From Actinobacteria bacterium 13_1_20CM_4_69_9 (lineage in GTDB: Bacteria > Actinomycetota > Thermoleophilia > Gaiellales > Gaiellaceae): a stretch of DNA of 19,637 bases. Location of the stretch: the NCBI GenBank assembly GCA_001920085.1, contig MNJC01000103.1, forward strand, positions 1-19,637, given 5' to 3'. Under the pieces are notes generated by a model that worked only from the letters and a program-made list of their open reading frames with translations, had not been told where the DNA came from and did not search any database. Made by a program: the position numbers and the translations under genes. Shown here piece by piece: positions 5,359-13,108 of the stretch (positions within the stretch are counted from its first letter, which is position 1; each line of letters starts with the position of its first letter).

Positions 5359-7839
5359 ATGGCGATTGCCACTGAGCGCCAAGCCCACGTCAGCGTGACG
5401 GTGGGCGGGCGCGAGATTACCTTCGAGACGGGCAAGCTCGCGAAGCAGGCCGACGGCGCCGTCGTCGTCCGGTCGGGCGACACGATGGTGCTCGCGACCG
5501 CGCAGGGCCGGATGGAGCCGCGCGAAGGCGCGGACTTCTTCCCGCTCACGGTCGACGTCGAGGAGCGGATGTACGCCGCCGGCAAGATTCCGGGCGGCTT
5601 CTTCAAGCGCGAAGGACGGCCGACGGAGCGCGCGATCCTCACCGCGCGGATGATCGACCGCCCGATCCGGCCGCTGTGGCCGAAGGGCTACAAGAACGAG
5701 ACGCAGGTGATCTGCACGGTGCTGAGCGCCGACCTGGTCACCGCGCACGACATCCTGTGCATCAACGGAGCATCGGCGGCGCTGATGGTCTCGCCGCTGC
5801 CGTTCATCGGACCGGTCGGCGCCGTGCGCATCGGCATCATCGACGGTGAGCTCGTCGTCAACCCGACGCTCCCGGAGGTGGAGGAGCAGGCCGAGCTCGA
5901 CCTGATCGTCGTCGGCACGCAAGAGGGCCTGACGATGGTCGAGGCCGGCGCGAACGAGGTGCCGGAGGACAAGCTGCTCGAGGCGCTCGACCTCGCCCAC
6001 AGCGAGATCAAGAAGCTGTGCGAGGCGCAGCTCGACCTGCAGCGGCAGGCGGGCAAGGCGAAGTGGCTCGACGACTCGGTCACCGAGGAGATCGAGAGCG
6101 AGCATCCCGACGCGATCCGCGACCGCATCAAGGCCGAAGGCCTGCGCGCGGCGGATGCTGCCGTCGAAGAGGCGCTGCCGCGGCTGAGCATGGACTCGAC
6201 CGAAGACGACGTGCTCACGCAGACGCAGCGCAAGATGAGCCTCGCGACCGTGCTCGAGCGTCTCCGCCTCGAAGCCGTCATGCAGCCGGTGCGTGAGCAG
6301 TTCGAGACCGACCTTCGCGCGCTGACCGACGCGGAGCAGGACTCGAAGGAGCTCAAGTCGGCGAAGCGGCAGCTGCTGTTCGATCGCATCGTCGACACCG
6401 TCGAGCTGCCGTTCCCGGTCGGCCCGTCGGTGGGCGAGGGCGAAGCGGCGACGGCGAAGGACTCGTTGACGAAGAACTACGTCAAGCGGGCGGCCGAGGC
6501 GATCTACAAGGAGCTCGTCCGCCGCAAGATCGCGGTCGACAAGAACCGGCCCGACGGGCGCAGCCCGGAGGAGATCCGGCCGATCAGCTGCGAAGTCGGC
6601 GTCTCGCCGCGCACGCACGGCTCCGGCCTGTTCACGCGCGGGCAGACGCAGATCATGTCGCTGCTGACGCTCGGGACGGCGAAGGAGGGCCAGCGCATCG
6701 ACGACCTCTCGCTCGAGACCGACCGCCGCTTCATGCACCACTACAACTTCCCGCCCTACTCGGTCGGGGAGACCGGCTTCATGCGCGGCCCGAAGCGGCG
6801 TGACATCGGCCACGGTGCGCTCGCACAGCGCGCGCTCGAGGCGATGATCCCGCCGGCGTCGGAGTTCCCGTACACGATCCGGATCGTGTCCGAGACGCTC
6901 GAGTCGAACGGCTCGTCGTCGATGGGCTCGGTCTGCGGCTCGACGCTCGCGCTCATGGATGCGGGCGTGCCGATCAAGCAGCCGGTGTCCGGCATCGCGA
7001 TGGGCCTTGTCAAGGAGGGCGACGACTACGTCATCCTCACCGACATCCAGGGCGCCGAGGATCACCTCGGTGACATGGACTTCAAGGTGGCCGGCACGCG
7101 CGAGGGCATCACAGCGCTGCAGATGGACATCAAGATCACGGGCGTCACGCGCGAGATCATGGAGAAGGCGCTCGAGCAGGCGAAGGAAGCCCGCTCGACG
7201 ATCCTCGACAAGATGCTCGAGGCGATCCCCGAGGTGCGCTCGGAGCTGAACGTCAACGCCCCGCGCATCTCGACGGTCAAGATCGACCAGGAGAAGATCG
7301 GCATGGTGATCGGCAAGGGCGGCGAGACGATCCGCGCGCTCGAGTCCGAGTACGAGGTGCAGATCGACATCGAGGAGGACGGCACGATCCTCATCTACGC
7401 CACCGACGGCACGAAGGCGGCCGCCGCCATCTCGGCGATCGAGTCGCTGACGAAGGAGCCCGAGGTCGGCGACGAGTTCCACAACGCGAAGGTCGTGAAG
7501 ACCACGCAGTTCGGCGCGTTCGTGGAGCTCAAGAAGGGCACGGACGGCCTGCTCCACGTCTCGAACGTCGGGCCCGGTCGCGTCGGCCACATCGAGGACG
7601 TGATCAACCGGGGCGACATTCTCGACGTGATCGTGCAGGAGGTGGACAAGGCACGCGGCCGCATCGGCCTCAAGCTGATCCTGAAGCACGAGAACGGCAG
7701 CACCGTCTCACCGGAGGAGCTGATCGAGCGCGCGAAGAACGCGCCGCCGCGCGAGCGGACGGAAGAGCGTCCCCGCGGCGACCGCGATCGGCGGGGCGGC
7801 CGCGGCGGCCGTGGCGGCCGAGACCGCGAGCGCAGCTAG
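5359..7839 (+). CDS. pnp: Polyribonucleotide nucleotidyltransferase (PNPase)
   Basis: 826 residues; phosphorolytic 3'-to-5' exoribonuclease of RNA turnover. Order: first RNase PH fold (about 1-150), a helical linker, second RNase PH fold (about 400-620) with TRGQTQ, GPKRRDIGHG, SSSMGSVCGS and the catalytic aspartates in DHLGDMDFKVAGT (568-580), then a KH domain with VIGKGGE (650-656) and an S1 domain (about 702-775). A charged Arg/Gly-rich tail ends in three GGR repeats. The linker is about 80 residues longer than in E. coli PNPase (711 residues): RPDGR, which opens the second core, falls at about 397 instead of about 319. Start ATG 5359 has GGAGG at 5345-5349. A terminator hairpin follows immediately. 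Confidence 0.97.
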   Translation: MAIATERQAHVSVTVGGREITFETGKLAKQADGAVVVRSGDTMVLATAQGRMEPREGADFFPLTVDVEERMYAAGKIPGGFFKREGRPTERAILTARMIDRPIRPLWPKGYKNETQVICTVLSADLVTAHDILCINGASAALMVSPLPFIGPVGAVRIGIIDGELVVNPTLPEVEEQAELDLIVVGTQEGLTMVEAGANEVPEDKLLEALDLAHSEIKKLCEAQLDLQRQAGKAKWLDDSVTEEIESEHPDAIRDRIKAEGLRAADAAVEEALPRLSMDSTEDDVLTQTQRKMSLATVLERLRLEAVMQPVREQFETDLRALTDAEQDSKELKSAKRQLLFDRIVDTVELPFPVGPSVGEGEAATAKDSLTKNYVKRAAEAIYKELVRRKIAVDKNRPDGRSPEEIRPISCEVGVSPRTHGSGLFTRGQTQIMSLLTLGTAKEGQRIDDLSLETDRRFMHHYNFPPYSVGETGFMRGPKRRDIGHGALAQRALEAMIPPASEFPYTIRIVSETLESNGSSSMGSVCGSTLALMDAGVPIKQPVSGIAMGLVKEGDDYVILTDIQGAEDHLGDMDFKVAGTREGITALQMDIKITGVTREIMEKALEQAKEARSTILDKMLEAIPEVRSELNVNAPRISTVKIDQEKIGMVIGKGGETIRALESEYEVQIDIEEDGTILIYATDGTKAAAAISAIESLTKEPEVGDEFHNAKVVKTTQFGAFVELKKGTDGLLHVSNVGPGRVGHIEDVINRGDILDVIVQEVDKARGRIGLKLILKHENGSTVSPEELIERAKNAPPRERTEERPRGDRDRRGGRGGRGGRDRERS
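7795..7821 (+). repeat. Three tandem 9-bp repeats encoding GGR in the PNPase tail
   Basis: Three copies of GGCGGCCGN in the pnp frame encode GGR-GGR-GGR near the C-terminus. This RGG-box-like stretch would add positive charge for RNA binding. Short GC-rich tandem repeats can change copy number by slippage. Confidence 0.8.
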
Positions 7840-7845
7840 CTGAGC

Positions 7846-7875
7846 GGGGCCCGGCCTCTTTAGGGTCCGGGCCCC
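7846..7875 (+). terminator. Intrinsic terminator hairpin after pnp
   Basis: A perfect 9-bp GC stem, GGGGCCCGG (7846-7854) with CCGGGCCCC (7867-7875), and a 12-nt loop, begins 7 nt after the pnp stop. It is followed by a moderately T-rich stretch (GTTGCTCTTCTC). The strong stem and position support termination, but the T-tract is broken and lies inside the start of the next gene. Confidence 0.7.
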
Positions 7876-7876
7876 G

Positions 7877-8938
7877 TTGCTCTTCTCACCGGACGCCCAC
7901 GAGCCGCTCACTGGCACACCCTGGAGCGCGGAGCGTGCGCGTGCGGCGATCGCGGCCATCGCCGTGGACGCCGAGCAGGCGTTCGACGACGGATGGCTGC
8001 TGCACCCGCTCGACGAGGACGGATGGGCGCCGGCGAAGCCCCGAACGCTGTACCTCGGCGGGTCGGGCGTCGTCGCGGCCCTCGAACGACTCGGCTCCGA
8101 CCGCAATTGGGCGCCGTACCTCGAGGCGTGTCTCGAGGCCGAGGAGGACAGCGACCGCAGCTTGTGGGGGGGCGAAGCGGGCATCCGGCTCGTGCTGCAA
8201 CGGCTCGCTCCGTCGACGGAGAATCTAGAGCGGCTCGCGGCCCTCATCGGAGAGAACGCGCAGGACGAGCGTTGCGAGCTGATGTGGGGGAGCCCCGGCA
8301 CGATCCTTGCCGGCCGTGAGCTCGGCCTCGACGTCACACCCAGTGTCGAGTGGCTGCGGGCGCAGCGCGGAGAGGACGGCCTTTGGACGCAGCGTCTCTA
8401 CGACCGCATCGACCAGTACCTCGGGCCTGCGCACGGGTTCGCCGGATGCGTGCTCGCGCTCGAGGGCGTCGCGGACAGCACGGAGACGCTCGAACGCTTT
8501 GCCGTCCGCGAGGGCGACCTCGTCAACTGGCCGCCGCTGGCGCGGACGCGGCTCGACGCTCAGCGCGACGGGCTCATACGCACGCAGTGGTGCCACGGCG
8601 CGCCCGGGATCGTCGCGACGCTTGCGCCGTTCATGGACGCCGGCCTAGCCGTCGCAGGGGGCGAGCTGACGTGGCTCGCCGGCCCGCTTCGGAAGGGTGC
8701 AGGGCTCTGTCACGGGACGGCCGGAAACGGCTACGCGCTCCTCGCCGTGTTCGAGCGGACCGGCGACGAGCTGTGGCTTGCGCGCGCCCGCGCGTTCGCG
8801 ATGCACGCTGTCGCGCAGGTCGAGCGGGCACGGGCACGGTATGGCCGGGGCCGCTACGCGCTGTGGACGGGCGACCTCGGCACTGCGCTGTACGTCGACG
8901 ACTGCGTCCGCGCAAGGGGCAAACTGCCACTGCCGTAG
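7877..8938 (+). CDS. LanC-like zinc protein (lanthionine cyclase fold), stand-alone
   Basis: 353 residues with the LanC/LANCL alpha/alpha-toroid pattern: repeated Gly-rich loops YLGGSG, LWGGEAG, MWGSPG, HGFAG, WCHGAPG, LCHGTAG and LWTGDLG, about seven helical-hairpin units. The predicted zinc ligands are present: C239 in WCHG and C278-H279 in LCHG. The toroid His is H186 in AHGFAG. So the zinc site looks intact. Known members cyclise dehydrated Ser/Thr with Cys, or (eukaryotic LANCL) add glutathione to dehydroamino acids. No dehydratase or Cys-rich precursor peptide is seen in the window, so lantibiotic synthesis is not supported. The TTG 7877 start is provisional; it begins 1 nt after the pnp terminator stem. 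N-terminal HEPLTGTPW looks native for the family. The end overlaps the VOC gene by 1 nt. Confidence 0.85.
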   Translation: MLFSPDAHEPLTGTPWSAERARAAIAAIAVDAEQAFDDGWLLHPLDEDGWAPAKPRTLYLGGSGVVAALERLGSDRNWAPYLEACLEAEEDSDRSLWGGEAGIRLVLQRLAPSTENLERLAALIGENAQDERCELMWGSPGTILAGRELGLDVTPSVEWLRAQRGEDGLWTQRLYDRIDQYLGPAHGFAGCVLALEGVADSTETLERFAVREGDLVNWPPLARTRLDAQRDGLIRTQWCHGAPGIVATLAPFMDAGLAVAGGELTWLAGPLRKGAGLCHGTAGNGYALLAVFERTGDELWLARARAFAMHAVAQVERARARYGRGRYALWTGDLGTALYVDDCVRARGKLPLP

Positions 8939-9684
8939 TGCTCCGCCTCAACCACATCACGTTCCACTGCGCCGAGCCGCAGCGCGTCGCCGAGTTCTGG
9001 ACCGCGCTGCTCGACGGTTACTCGCCGGTTCCCGACGGCGGAGCCTACTTCGGCCGCGGCGACGGGCCGGAGCTCTTCTTCAACGAGCGCGAGAAGTCGC
9101 CGACGATCGAGCTGCCCATCCACCTCGACGTCAACGTCCCGGACCGGGAGGCCGAGCTGCGGCGGATCCTCGAGCTCGGCGGCAGGCTCGTCGAGACGAA
9201 GTCGCACCAGATCGGCGACCTGTCCGAGACATGGACGGTGATGCGCGACCCCGAAGGCAACGGCTTCTGCATCCAGTCGCCGCCGAACACCGCCGCGCGG
9301 CGCATCGGCAACGTCACCTTTTCCTGCGCCAACCCGATCCCGCTCGGGAAGTTCTGGGCGAGTGCGCTCGGCTGGCCGGACGAGCCGATCGACCACGGCT
9401 TCGTCCGGCAGCTGCTCGACGCCGGCATGGACGAGCGGGAGACGGAGTCCTTCTACGTCACGCGCGAGACGCCGACGAGCCGTCCGCGCTTCCTCTTTCA
9501 GCGCCGCGAGAGGTCACGCCCCGACTCGTATCCGATCCACCTCGATTTCCTCGCCGACGACCGGGAGGCGGAGCTCGAGCGGCTCACGGGCCTCGGCGCG
9601 CGCGTCGAGGAGACGAAGTCCGACGACGAGCGCACGTGGACGGTCATGCGCGATCCGGAGTCGAACCCGTTCTGCGTCGAATAG
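8938..9684 (+). CDS. Two-domain VOC (glyoxalase-like) family protein
   Basis: 248 residues from GTG 8938, in a TAGTG overlap with the LanC-like gene, so probably co-translated. It has two homologous halves. The first (about 1-118) opens LNHITFHCAEPQRVAEFW and contains TWTVMRDPEGNGFCI; the second (about 122-248) opens IGNVTFSCANPIPLGKFW and contains TWTVMRDPESNPFCV. Each half looks like a Glyoxalase_6-type vicinal-oxygen-chelate module with paired beta-alpha-beta-beta-beta motifs. The family includes lyases, dioxygenases, drug-binding resistance proteins and bacterial proteins without known activity, so the reaction cannot be assigned. The last 41 bp overlap the convergent galactokinase gene. 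Confidence 0.82.
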   Translation: MLRLNHITFHCAEPQRVAEFWTALLDGYSPVPDGGAYFGRGDGPELFFNEREKSPTIELPIHLDVNVPDREAELRRILELGGRLVETKSHQIGDLSETWTVMRDPEGNGFCIQSPPNTAARRIGNVTFSCANPIPLGKFWASALGWPDEPIDHGFVRQLLDAGMDERETESFYVTRETPTSRPRFLFQRRERSRPDSYPIHLDFLADDREAELERLTGLGARVEETKSDDERTWTVMRDPESNPFCVE

Positions 9685-10579
9685 CTCCGTCCGAGGAGCG
9701 GACGATCCAGCCGTCGACGCCTGCGTGCGCGAGCACATCCTCCGCCCGCGCGGGCTCGGCGAGCGCGACGATCGAGCCGCCGAAGCCGCCGCCGGTCATC
9801 CGCGCCGCGAACGCGCCTGCGGCGAGCGCCGTCGCGACGAGCGCATCGAGCGTAGGCGTCGACACTTCGTAGTCGTCGCGCAGGCTCGCATGGCCCGCGG
9901 CGAAGATGGGGCCGAGGGCGGCCGGGTCGCCGCGCTCGAGCGCTGCGACCATCTCGCGGACGCGCGCGTTCTCCGTCTGGACGTGGCGCACGCGCCGCGG
10001 GTCGCCGCGTTCGAGCTCCCGGCGCCGGTCGGCATACCCCGAAGCTTCGAGGGAGTGGCGCTCGCCCGAGTCGAGGACGAGGATGGCGACGTCCTGCGGG
10101 AGCGGCACCCAGCGGTGCTCGAGCGTCGCGCAGTCCAGGAGCAGCGCATGGCCCGCGCGCCCGAGCAGTGAGGCAGCCTGGTCGAGGATCCCAGACGGCA
10201 CTCCGACTGCGCGCTGTTCGGCGCGCCGGCATGCCTGCGCGAGCTCCAACGGCTCGAGCTCGAGGCCGGCGACGTCGCAGAGGGCGAGCGCCACCGCCAC
10301 CTCGAACGCGCCGGACGAGCCGAGCCCGGCGCCCTGCGGCAGGTCGGCGTCGACCGCACCGCGCAGTCCGACGTCGCGCCGGCCGAGCGCCGCCAACTCG
10401 TCCCAGACGGCGGCCGCATAAGGCTCGCCGCCGGGCGCGTCGAGCTCGAGCCGGTCGGCGGGCTCGAACGCCACCGTGATTCCGAGCTGGATCGCGACGG
10501 GCAGGACGAGACCACCGCTGTAATCGGTGTGCTCGCCGATCAGGTTCACGCGCCCGGGCGCCCGCACCGTCGCCGTCAT
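9644..10579 (-). CDS. galK: Galactokinase (GHMP kinase family), short form
   Basis: Phosphorylates alpha-D-galactose with ATP to galactose-1-phosphate, the entry step of the Leloir pathway. 311 residues, shorter than the usual 350-390. The galactokinase signature GRVNLIGEHTDYSGG (9-23) is nearly perfect, the ATP loop is LPQGAGLGSSGA (80-91), the catalytic Asp is probably D133 in SGILDQ, and the third GHMP motif is MTGGGFGGS. ATG 10579 has no Shine-Dalgarno; TACGTT lies 8 nt upstream on this strand, suggesting a leaderless mRNA. It is divergent from the GH4 alpha-galactosidase, which would supply its substrate. No galT or galE is present here. Another sugar GHMP kinase is possible, but the signature favours galactose. 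Confidence 0.85.
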   Translation of the reverse strand: MTATVRAPGRVNLIGEHTDYSGGLVLPVAIQLGITVAFEPADRLELDAPGGEPYAAAVWDELAALGRRDVGLRGAVDADLPQGAGLGSSGAFEVAVALALCDVAGLELEPLELAQACRRAEQRAVGVPSGILDQAASLLGRAGHALLLDCATLEHRWVPLPQDVAILVLDSGERHSLEASGYADRRRELERGDPRRVRHVQTENARVREMVAALERGDPAALGPIFAAGHASLRDDYEVSTPTLDALVATALAAGAFAARMTGGGFGGSIVALAEPARAEDVLAHAGVDGWIVRSSDGAIRRRTGSTPDRA

Positions 10580-10593
10580 ACGATCGCAACGTA
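10579..10593. promoter_or_regulatory. Interleaved divergent -10 elements between galK and the GH4 gene
   Basis: The start codons are separated by 14 bp. On the plus strand TACGAT (10579-10584) ends 9 nt before GTG 10594. On the minus strand TACGTT (10593-10588) ends 8 nt before ATG 10579. Each -10 would lie within the region opened by the polymerase on the other strand, so both cannot be used at once. No -35 consensus is seen for either. Confidence 0.5.
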
Positions 10594-11811
10594 GTGAAGG
10601 TCACGCTGATCGGCGCAGGCTCGACCGTCTTCGCGCGCACGCTCATCAGCGATCTCGTGAGCTTCCCCGACCTCGCCGACGGCCTCACCGTCGCGCTCAT
10701 GGACATCGACGCCGAGCGTCTGCGCGCAACGGAGCGGATGACCGCGGCCGCCGGTGTGCCGGTGGAGGCAACGCTCGACCGGCGTGCGGCGCTCGCGGGC
10801 GCCGACTACGTGCTCACGATGTTCCAGGTCGGCGGCTACCGTCCCGCGACGGTCATCGACTTCGAGGTGCCGGCGCGCTTCGGTCTGCGCCAGACGATCG
10901 GGGACACGCTCGGCATCGGCGGGATCATGCGCGGCCTGCGGACGATCCCCGTCCTCCTCGAGCTCTGCAGCGAGATGGAGGAGGTCTGTCCGGACGCGGT
11001 GCTGCTGCAGTACGTCAACCCGATGGCGATGCTCTGCTGGGCGGCGGCGCGCGCGAGCCCGATCCGCACGGTCGGCCTCTGTCACTCCGTCCAGGGCACC
11101 GCGCGCGAGCTCGCGGCCGATCTCGGCATCGAGGCGCTCGAGTACCGATGCGCCGGCATCAACCACCTGGCTTTCTACCTCGAGCTCACGCACCGGAGCC
11201 GCGACGTCTATCCCGAGCTCCGGTCGAAGCGCGACATCCCCGAGTGGAACCGCGTGCGCTACGAGGTGCTGCGGCATTTCGGCTACTTCTGCACGGAATC
11301 GTCCGAGCATCTCGCCGAGTACGTGCCGTGGTTCATCAAGAGCGCGAAGCCGAAGCTCATCGCCCAGTTCAACGTGCCGCTCGACGAGTACCTGCGCCGC
11401 TGCGAGGAACAGCTCGCACGGCCGGTCCCGACAGAGCTCGCCCGGGGGCGCAGCGACGAGTACGGGGCACACATCATCCACGCGCTCGAAACGGGCGAGC
11501 CGTTCCGCTTCAACGGCAACGTCATGAACGAGGGCCTGATCGACAACCTGCCGGAGTGCTGCGTCGAGGTCCCGTGCGTGGCCGACGCACGCGGGATCAC
11601 GCCGGAGGCCGTCGGGGCGCTCCCGCCGCAGCTCGCGGCCCTGATCCGGACGAACGTCAACGTCCAGGAACTGACGGTCGAGGCGGCCCTGACCGGCAGC
11701 CGCGAGCACGTCTACCACGCGGCGATGGTCGATCCCCACACGGCCGCGGAGCTCTCGCTCCAGGAGATCCACGACCTGGTGGACCGGCTCATCGAGGCCC
11801 ACTCGCAATAA
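10594..11811 (+). CDS. melA: Glycoside hydrolase family 4 alpha-galactosidase
   Basis: 405 residues. GH4 enzymes cleave glycosides by an NAD- and Mn-dependent oxidation-elimination mechanism. Features: N-terminal Rossmann start KVTLIGAGSTVFARTLISDL, the alpha-galactosidase-type segment GDTLGIGGIMRGLRTIPV, QYVNPMAM, and the metal ligands C163 in GLCHSVQG and H191 in GINHLAFYLEL. These features resemble MelA/AglA rather than 6-phospho-glucosidases. There is no signal peptide, so it acts on imported melibiose- or raffinose-type sugars. The galactose released would go to the divergent galK product. GTG 10594 has no Shine-Dalgarno; see the shared promoter. It ends in tandem stops (TAA TGA) 7 bp before the M16 gene. 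Confidence 0.87.
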   Translation: MKVTLIGAGSTVFARTLISDLVSFPDLADGLTVALMDIDAERLRATERMTAAAGVPVEATLDRRAALAGADYVLTMFQVGGYRPATVIDFEVPARFGLRQTIGDTLGIGGIMRGLRTIPVLLELCSEMEEVCPDAVLLQYVNPMAMLCWAAARASPIRTVGLCHSVQGTARELAADLGIEALEYRCAGINHLAFYLELTHRSRDVYPELRSKRDIPEWNRVRYEVLRHFGYFCTESSEHLAEYVPWFIKSAKPKLIAQFNVPLDEYLRRCEEQLARPVPTELARGRSDEYGAHIIHALETGEPFRFNGNVMNEGLIDNLPECCVEVPCVADARGITPEAVGALPPQLAALIRTNVNVQELTVEAALTGSREHVYHAAMVDPHTAAELSLQEIHDLVDRLIEAHSQ

Positions 11812-11812
11812 T
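11807..11812 (+). promoter_or_regulatory. Candidate -10 element (AATAAT) for the M16 peptidase gene
   Basis: AATAAT matches TATAAT at 5 of 6 positions, overlaps the stop codon of the GH4 gene, and ends 6 nt before GTG 11819. No Shine-Dalgarno precedes the GTG, so a leaderless transcript is plausible. Read-through from the GH4 gene would also be possible. Confidence 0.4.
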
Positions 11813-11818
11813 GAGGCC

Positions 11819-13108
11819 GTGCAGAAGTACGTCCTCTCCGAGCTCGACTCCGGCGAACGAGTCATCTCCGAGCGCGTCCCGGGCGTACGCTCCGTCGCGC
11901 TCGGCTTCTGGATCGGCGCCGGCGCGCGCGACGAGACAGACGCCAAGGCCGGGGTCTCGCACTTCATCGAGCACCTGCTGTTCAAGGGCTCGCGCTCGTA
12001 CACGGCCCAGCAGATCGCCGAGATCTTCGACGGCCTGGGCGGCGAGCTGAACGCCGCGACGTCGCGCGAGCACACGATGGTCTACGCGCGGGTGCCCGAC
12101 GCGTATGTGCAGACGGCGCTCGACGTCATGACGGACATGGTCTTCGCGCCGGCGTTCTCCGACCTCGATTCCGAGCGTGCAGTGGTGCTGGAGGAGATCG
12201 CGATGTACGAGGACACGCCGCAGGAGCTCGTGCACGACCTCTTCTCCGAGGCCGTGTTCGGACGCCACGCTCTCGGGCGGCCGGTGATCGGCACTGCCGA
12301 CGTGATCTCGACCGTGACGAAGCGGGTGCTCTCGACGTACCACCGGCAGACCTACGCCGGCGGCAACGTCGTCATCGCCGCGGCCGGCAACCTCGAGCAC
12401 AACAAGCTCGTGCGGATGCTGCAGCGCGCGCAGAGCCAGCAGCGGCCGCCGGCCGGCGGGCCGCGCGTGCGCCGCCCGCTGGTGAAGGCACCGCCGCCCG
12501 GCCTCGTCTTCGCGAAGAAGGACACCGAGCAGTACCACGTCTGCGTCGGCGCGCCGGGCATCGCGCGGTCCGACCGGCGCCGCTTCGCCGCCTCGATCCT
12601 CGATTCGATCCTCGGCGGGTCGGCGTCGTCGCGGCTCTTCCAGGAAATCCGCGAGAAGCGCGGGATGGCGTACTCGGTCTATTCGTATGCCTCGCAGTAC
12701 ACCGACACAGGCCTCGTCGGCGTGTACATCGGGACGCGCGAAGAGAACCTGCTGCCGTGCCTCGAGATCACTGCCGAGCAGCTCGCCGACATCGCCGCCG
12801 GCAACCTGAAGGCGAACGAGATCGCGCGCGCGAAGGAGAACCTGAAGGGCCGGATCATGCTCTCGATGGAATCGACGTCCAACCGCATGAGCCGGCTCGG
12901 CAAGTCGCTCGTGACCGACACCGAGCTGCTGTCGTTCGAGCGGATCATCGCGGAGATCGAGCGGGTCGAGGCGGACGAGGTCTCGGAGCTCGCGGGACTG
13001 CTGTTCGCCCCCGAGCGACTCTCGGTAGCGGGGATCGGGCCGAGCGAGCGGGTCTTTCGCGCAGCGGTGCGGCGGATCAACCCGTCCGTGCTCGCGCGCG
13101 CTGCGTGA
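11819..13108 (+). CDS. M16 family zinc metallopeptidase (processing-peptidase-like)
   Basis: 429 residues. The inverted zinc motif H-F-I-E-H (48-52) carries both His ligands and the catalytic Glu, and the third ligand is in VVLEEIAMYED (E125 or E126), the usual distance downstream. GGELNAATSREHT is the conserved substrate-region segment. The second, inactive half with a Gly-rich start (LDSILGGSASSRLFQEIREKRGMAYSV) is also present. This is the length of M16B enzymes and of the PepR-type gene that follows pnp in actinobacteria. It is expected to be cytoplasmic, cleaving peptides or small proteins; the natural substrate is unknown. Start GTG 11819 lacks a Shine-Dalgarno. The stop overlaps the dapB start as GTGA. 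Confidence 0.93.
   Translation: MQKYVLSELDSGERVISERVPGVRSVALGFWIGAGARDETDAKAGVSHFIEHLLFKGSRSYTAQQIAEIFDGLGGELNAATSREHTMVYARVPDAYVQTALDVMTDMVFAPAFSDLDSERAVVLEEIAMYEDTPQELVHDLFSEAVFGRHALGRPVIGTADVISTVTKRVLSTYHRQTYAGGNVVIAAAGNLEHNKLVRMLQRAQSQQRPPAGGPRVRRPLVKAPPPGLVFAKKDTEQYHVCVGAPGIARSDRRRFAASILDSILGGSASSRLFQEIREKRGMAYSVYSYASQYTDTGLVGVYIGTREENLLPCLEITAEQLADIAAGNLKANEIARAKENLKGRIMLSMESTSNRMSRLGKSLVTDTELLSFERIIAEIERVEADEVSELAGLLFAPERLSVAGIGPSERVFRAAVRRINPSVLARAA

Noticed and set aside
4900..7689. Very long minus-strand open frame opposite pnp (929 codons), and similar long antisense frames opposite the ABC operon, the GH4 gene and RNase J
   Set aside because: Their translations are Arg/Asp/Leu/His-rich low-complexity sequence without any family motif, as expected when a GC-rich codon bias removes stops from an antisense frame. 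The opposite strand carries clear, complete genes.
8350..8937. Fusion of upstream sequence to the VOC protein in the same open frame
   Set aside because: The upstream part is an out-of-frame shadow of the LanC-like gene. GTG 8938 gives a complete two-domain protein in a TAGTG overlap.
7877..8938. Lanthipeptide biosynthetic cluster
   Set aside because: Only the LanC-like gene is present. I found no LanB, LanM, protease or Ser/Thr/Cys-rich leader peptide, and the ABC exporter lies on the other side of rpsO-pnp, several kilobases away.
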